This document shows, one piece after another, positions 61,797-64,000 of a stretch of DNA of 64,000 bases (its first letter is position 1; the number at the start of each line of letters is the position of its first letter). Both the position numbers and the translations under genes were made by a program. Source of the stretch: Planctomycetales bacterium (lineage in GTDB: Bacteria; Planctomycetota; Planctomycetia; Isosphaerales; Isosphaeraceae); contig DAIDHB010000287.1 of the NCBI GenBank assembly GCA_027452145.1, positions 20,841 to 84,840 of the forward strand, in the 5' to 3' direction. The notes beneath the pieces are model-generated. The model made no database searches and was not told the origin of the DNA. It saw only the letters and a program-made list of their open reading frames with translations.

Positions 61797-61855
61797 CCTG
61801 ACGAAATGGGGACTGGCTCCGAGTCTTCGAGGTGCCTGTCCCCATTTCGTCAGGG
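61797..61855. repeat. Palindromic repeat element, copy B
   Basis: A perfect 17-bp inverted repeat: CCCTGACGAAATGGGGA (61797-61813) and TCCCCATTTCGTCAGGG (61839-61855), around the core CTGGCTCCGAGTCTTCGAGG. The 41 nt at 61801-61841 are identical to copy A at 35445-35485. It lies between parD and the truncated parE. Form and placement match REP-like elements; no REP-associated transposase is in the window. Confidence 0.85.
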
Positions 61856-61871
61856 CCCTTGCCTACGGAAG

Positions 61872-62135
61872 TCATCGCGGACGGGTCGCCTTGCCACGCC
61901 GCTCGGTGAGCTTCCGCTTTTTCTCGTCCCAGTACTCCGGCGTGACGGGAACGGCCGCCCCGGAATCGAGCCCCTCGAGCAACAGCGCATCGATCCGTTC
62001 CTCGGCCTTTCGCCTCTGATCGGCCCGGATCAGTTCGCGGATGTACTCGCTGACGCTGCTATACCCGCCCTCGCTGACGCGATCCTGGACGAACTGCTTC
62101 ATGGCTTCAGGCAGGGCGATATTCATGGTGTCCAT
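61872..62135 (-). CDS. parD: ParD-family antitoxin
   Basis: 87 residues from ATG 62135, with GGAGGAGGG upstream. MNIALPEAMKQFVQDRVSEG and GYSSVSEYIRELIRADQRRK form the ribbon-helix-helix domain of ParD. The tail (EERIDALLLEGLDSGAAVPV) would bind ParE. Its partner toxin downstream is truncated, so the antitoxin may now act only as a repressor. Confidence 0.9.
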   Translation of the reverse strand: MDTMNIALPEAMKQFVQDRVSEGGYSSVSEYIRELIRADQRRKAEERIDALLLEGLDSGAAVPVTPEYWDEKKRKLTERRGKATRPR

Positions 62136-62916
62136 GGCCGACCCTCCTCCAGCGCCATCGTGCCGCTATTGGCAGGGATTGTCAATCCGTTGCCAACACC
62201 AAACAACCGGACATCGCGACGACCGACCGTTCGACAGCCGACGACAATAGACCGCCGCCCCCGCTCGCGACGCCCGGCCCGCGTCGGCCCGCCCCGACCG
62301 TCCGGGCTGGAGAGTCGACTCGGGCCGGTTTTCCGAGTTTCGTGTTCTGCTATCCGATCCGCCCGAAGTCGGTCGGGCAGTCTTGCCCGACACGGTTCCG
62401 AATCCGCCCGATCTGCCCGGCACGGACTCGGGCAAGACGGCCCGACCGACATCAAGACGCCGCCCGAAGTCGGTTGGACGTTCCAGCCCGACGCGGCCCG
62501 GCCCGGCCCGTCCGGCCGCTCGCTGCCCGACCCGACTGGCGGAGCCGGGCCCGCATCGGCCGGATCATGGCCCGGGCGGAAGGCGGTTCCGAGAGCTTCC
62601 TCGCTTCGGCCCGGGCCCGGGACGGGGCCGGGACCGCGGCACCCAGCCATCTCGGGCCCGGTTCCGGCCCTCATCGGCGGCCGCCGTGGCCGGACGACCT
62701 TGCCCCGTTGCGAGCCGGGAATCCGGGAACCGATCGGGGGCGAGGCGAGACAACGGACGCTCCGCCGGTTGCTGGCGAACCGTAGAATGACGATGCGTCC
62801 TCGGCGTGATGGGATCCGCGCCCCCGGGGAGCAACCCCATGCCTTCCGTAACCGATCATCCAAAGTCGAGTCGTCATCCTGGGCAGTCGTATGGTCTTCG
62901 CTCCCTCCCGCAGCCA
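62136..62916. repeat. Repeat-rich spacer with long inverted repeat
   Basis: 781 bp without a convincing gene. Arms at 62368-62395 and 62423-62450 match at about 24 of 28 positions when one is inverted. The words CGCCCGAAGTCGGT occur twice (62360, 62461). From 62465 a VGQAFQPD-type repeat (encoding VGWTFQPD) follows. The rest is Pro/Arg/Gly-coding in all frames, and I see nothing else in it. Confidence 0.6.
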
Positions 62917-63294
62917 TCAGTAGGGCTGGATCGTTTTCAGCCCCGGGATGACCCCGTAATGCTTGACGTTGAAGGTTGCCAGCGGCTCGTTGAGGCCGAC
63001 GGCCGTCTCGCCGATGAGGACGTCGAGCAACCCGACTCCGTGGCTGAGGTGAAAGGCGACGTAGTCCGCAAGCCCGCGCTGGCAATCGGCATGGTCGGGC
63101 CAGATGAGAGAATATCGCGAACAAAATCGCTCGACCCGAGACTGCTCCTGTCGGTTCTGACACCCCTGAAGGAGCTCCATGACCACCAGTCCCGGCAGGC
63201 CGAGTGGTGTGGTGCCAAGTCGCTGGAGCCAGACGATGGCTGGTGGATAATTGCGGAGGGTGTCGATGGCGACGTCCGTGTCCAGCAGGATCAT
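62917..63294 (-). CDS. vapC: PIN-domain toxin (VapC type), second pair
   Basis: 125 residues from ATG 63294. MILLDTDVAIDTLRNYPPA supplies the first Asp pair, VMELLQGCQN the Glu, and LLDVLIGETAVGLNEPLATF the further acidic position. In most VapC proteins that last region reads DxxIAATA; here ETAVGL keeps the layout but with changes. It overlaps its antitoxin by 4 nt (ATGA). Likely an active Mg-dependent RNase. Confidence 0.88.
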   Translation of the reverse strand: MILLDTDVAIDTLRNYPPAIVWLQRLGTTPLGLPGLVVMELLQGCQNRQEQSRVERFCSRYSLIWPDHADCQRGLADYVAFHLSHGVGLLDVLIGETAVGLNEPLATFNVKHYGVIPGLKTIQPY

Positions 63295-63560
63295 TGGCGG
63301 CTCCGAGTCTGGGCCTGCTCTCGCAGCCGACGGGCGAAGTCGCGACTGTCGCCGATGTCCGACCGCTCTGCCCACATCCCGACCAGGCCGGACTCCAGGA
63401 TGTCCGCGGCCGTTGGGTGTCGGAGACTTGCGTCGGGTTCGTGCCGCTCGGGCTCGACCGGCTGGAGCGACTCGATGAACGTCAGCACGGAGTCCCAGCG
63501 CTCGCGGGGAAGCTGGTGGAGCGCAGTGAGGATCGTCTGCTCGCTGACTGGTCCGTTCAT
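63291..63560 (-). CDS. Antitoxin partner of the second VapC
   Basis: 89 residues from ATG 63560, with GGGAGG upstream. VSEQTILTALHQLPRERWDS is followed by VLTFIESLQ, a DUF2281-like or VapB-like helical start. The C-terminal part (AADILESGLVGMWAERSDIG, DSRDFARRLREQAQ) is a typical toxin-binding tail. It overlaps the vapC start by 4 nt. It differs in type from the ribbon-helix-helix antitoxin at 2018. Confidence 0.8.
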   Translation of the reverse strand: MNGPVSEQTILTALHQLPRERWDSVLTFIESLQPVEPERHEPDASLRHPTAADILESGLVGMWAERSDIGDSRDFARRLREQAQTRSRQ

Positions 63561-64000
63561 GGCAGGGCCTCCCGGGTCGGCGCGGCGTTCGAGCCGCATG
63601 ACGTCAGCCCTGATCCGCACCGATCTCCATTGTATCGGGTACACGCGACTCGACCGAGAGGTCTCCCGCTCCTACCCGAGCCCCCGAGACCCGGAACGTG
63701 GGACGCAGCCAGGCTCTGTCTGGTATTTCGATGGCCGTACATCAGCTTACCAGTTGGAGGCGGGAGTCGGCGGACGGGAAGATCCCAAAAAGGATCCCAA
63801 AACAGGGATCCCAAAAAGGACAGGCACTTTTCCGTTACTTTGAGGCCCCCAAAGTAGCCAGGGCCCGAATCGGCAGTTGTCCGACGGCCAGGCCGGCCGG
63901 GCCGTCCCGCCCCCCCGTCCGAGCCCTCGCCGCCGCCGGCCGGGACCTGACGGACATCACCCTCCCGACCGCCGGCAGCCAGGCCGGCGGGTCGGGATCA
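63561..64000. repeat. Right-end spacer with GATCCCAAAA triplet
   Basis: 440 bp to the window edge. GATCCCAAAA occurs at 63780, 63792 and 63808, followed by GGACAGGCACTTTTCC (63818-63833), which resembles half of the palindromic element at 35440 and 61797. The hairpin ACTTTGAGGCCCCCAAAGT lies at 63836-63854. No gene is recognised; the last 140 bp are GC-rich and could be the start or end of a neighbour. Confidence 0.5.

Overview
The window is 64 kb of very GC-rich, densely coded bacterial DNA. The gene content points to a planctomycete, most likely of the Isosphaeraceae type (inference). The signs are a DUF1559 prepilin-like protein with the H-x9-DG tail, secreted proteins that start with an LExRxLLS-type motif, TPM, PspA and MCE envelope proteins, several small zinc-ribbon/membrane proteins of planctomycete style, and dispersed repeats encoding peptides of the VGQAFQPD type. 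I see no rRNA, tRNA, CRISPR array, complete transposon or prophage.

Layout. 1-2.7 kb: partial ABM monooxygenase, sirtuin, orphan HicB, and a VapBC pair behind an operator-like inverted repeat. 3.0-6.1 kb: signalling module of histidine kinase, double-domain KaiC-like ATPase and CheY-like receiver. 6.2-10.4 kb: HpcH/HpaI aldolase, then a divergent lipoprotein-MlaE-MCE lipid-transport operon. 10.4-14.2 kb: FlgM-like anti-sigma factor behind a sigma-28-like promoter, a GspE/PilB ATPase and two small proteins. 14.3-20.9 kb: a GT4 glycosyltransferase converging on two ArnT-like membrane glycosyltransferases, and an M28 peptidase. 21-26.2 kb: orphan Phd antitoxin, then a minus-strand histidine operon (hisD, GNAT, hisC, hisB) with a flippase-like membrane protein downstream. 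26.5-30.6 kb: Nudix/NrtR-like protein, DUF1559 protein, alpha/beta hydrolase and a 39-bp repeat array.

30.9-37.7 kb holds the most striking operon: a 999-residue TPM plus coiled-coil membrane protein, PspA (the bacterial ESCRT-III family), a two-domain AAA ATPase with a classical pore loop, and a small acidic protein. It looks like an envelope-remodelling system. 37.8-42.1 kb: UbiD decarboxylase, DUF5615/DUF433 toxin-antitoxin pair, zinc-ribbon membrane protein and PP2C phosphatase. 42.4-46.4 kb: a compact plus-strand cassette of exported protein, AsnB-type amidotransferase and AurF-type diiron oxygenase with all seven metal ligands, a candidate small biosynthetic cluster. 46.8-48.9 kb: BON protein, HPr and uncertain small ORFs. 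48.9-52 kb: a second KaiC/hybrid-kinase module. 52.4-60 kb: serine recombinase lacking its catalytic serine, a large secreted protein, a five-repeat TIG protein and a Gly/Tyr-rich secreted protein. 60.3-64 kb: Tat-exported cupin-like protein, a parDE locus whose toxin is truncated next to a palindromic repeat, a second VapBC pair and repeat-rich spacers.

Among these genes, two-component/KaiC signalling (two modules), envelope maintenance (MCE, PspA/AAA, BON), surface glycosylation and secreted adhesin-like proteins dominate, with at least six toxin-antitoxin or antitoxin-only loci scattered between them.
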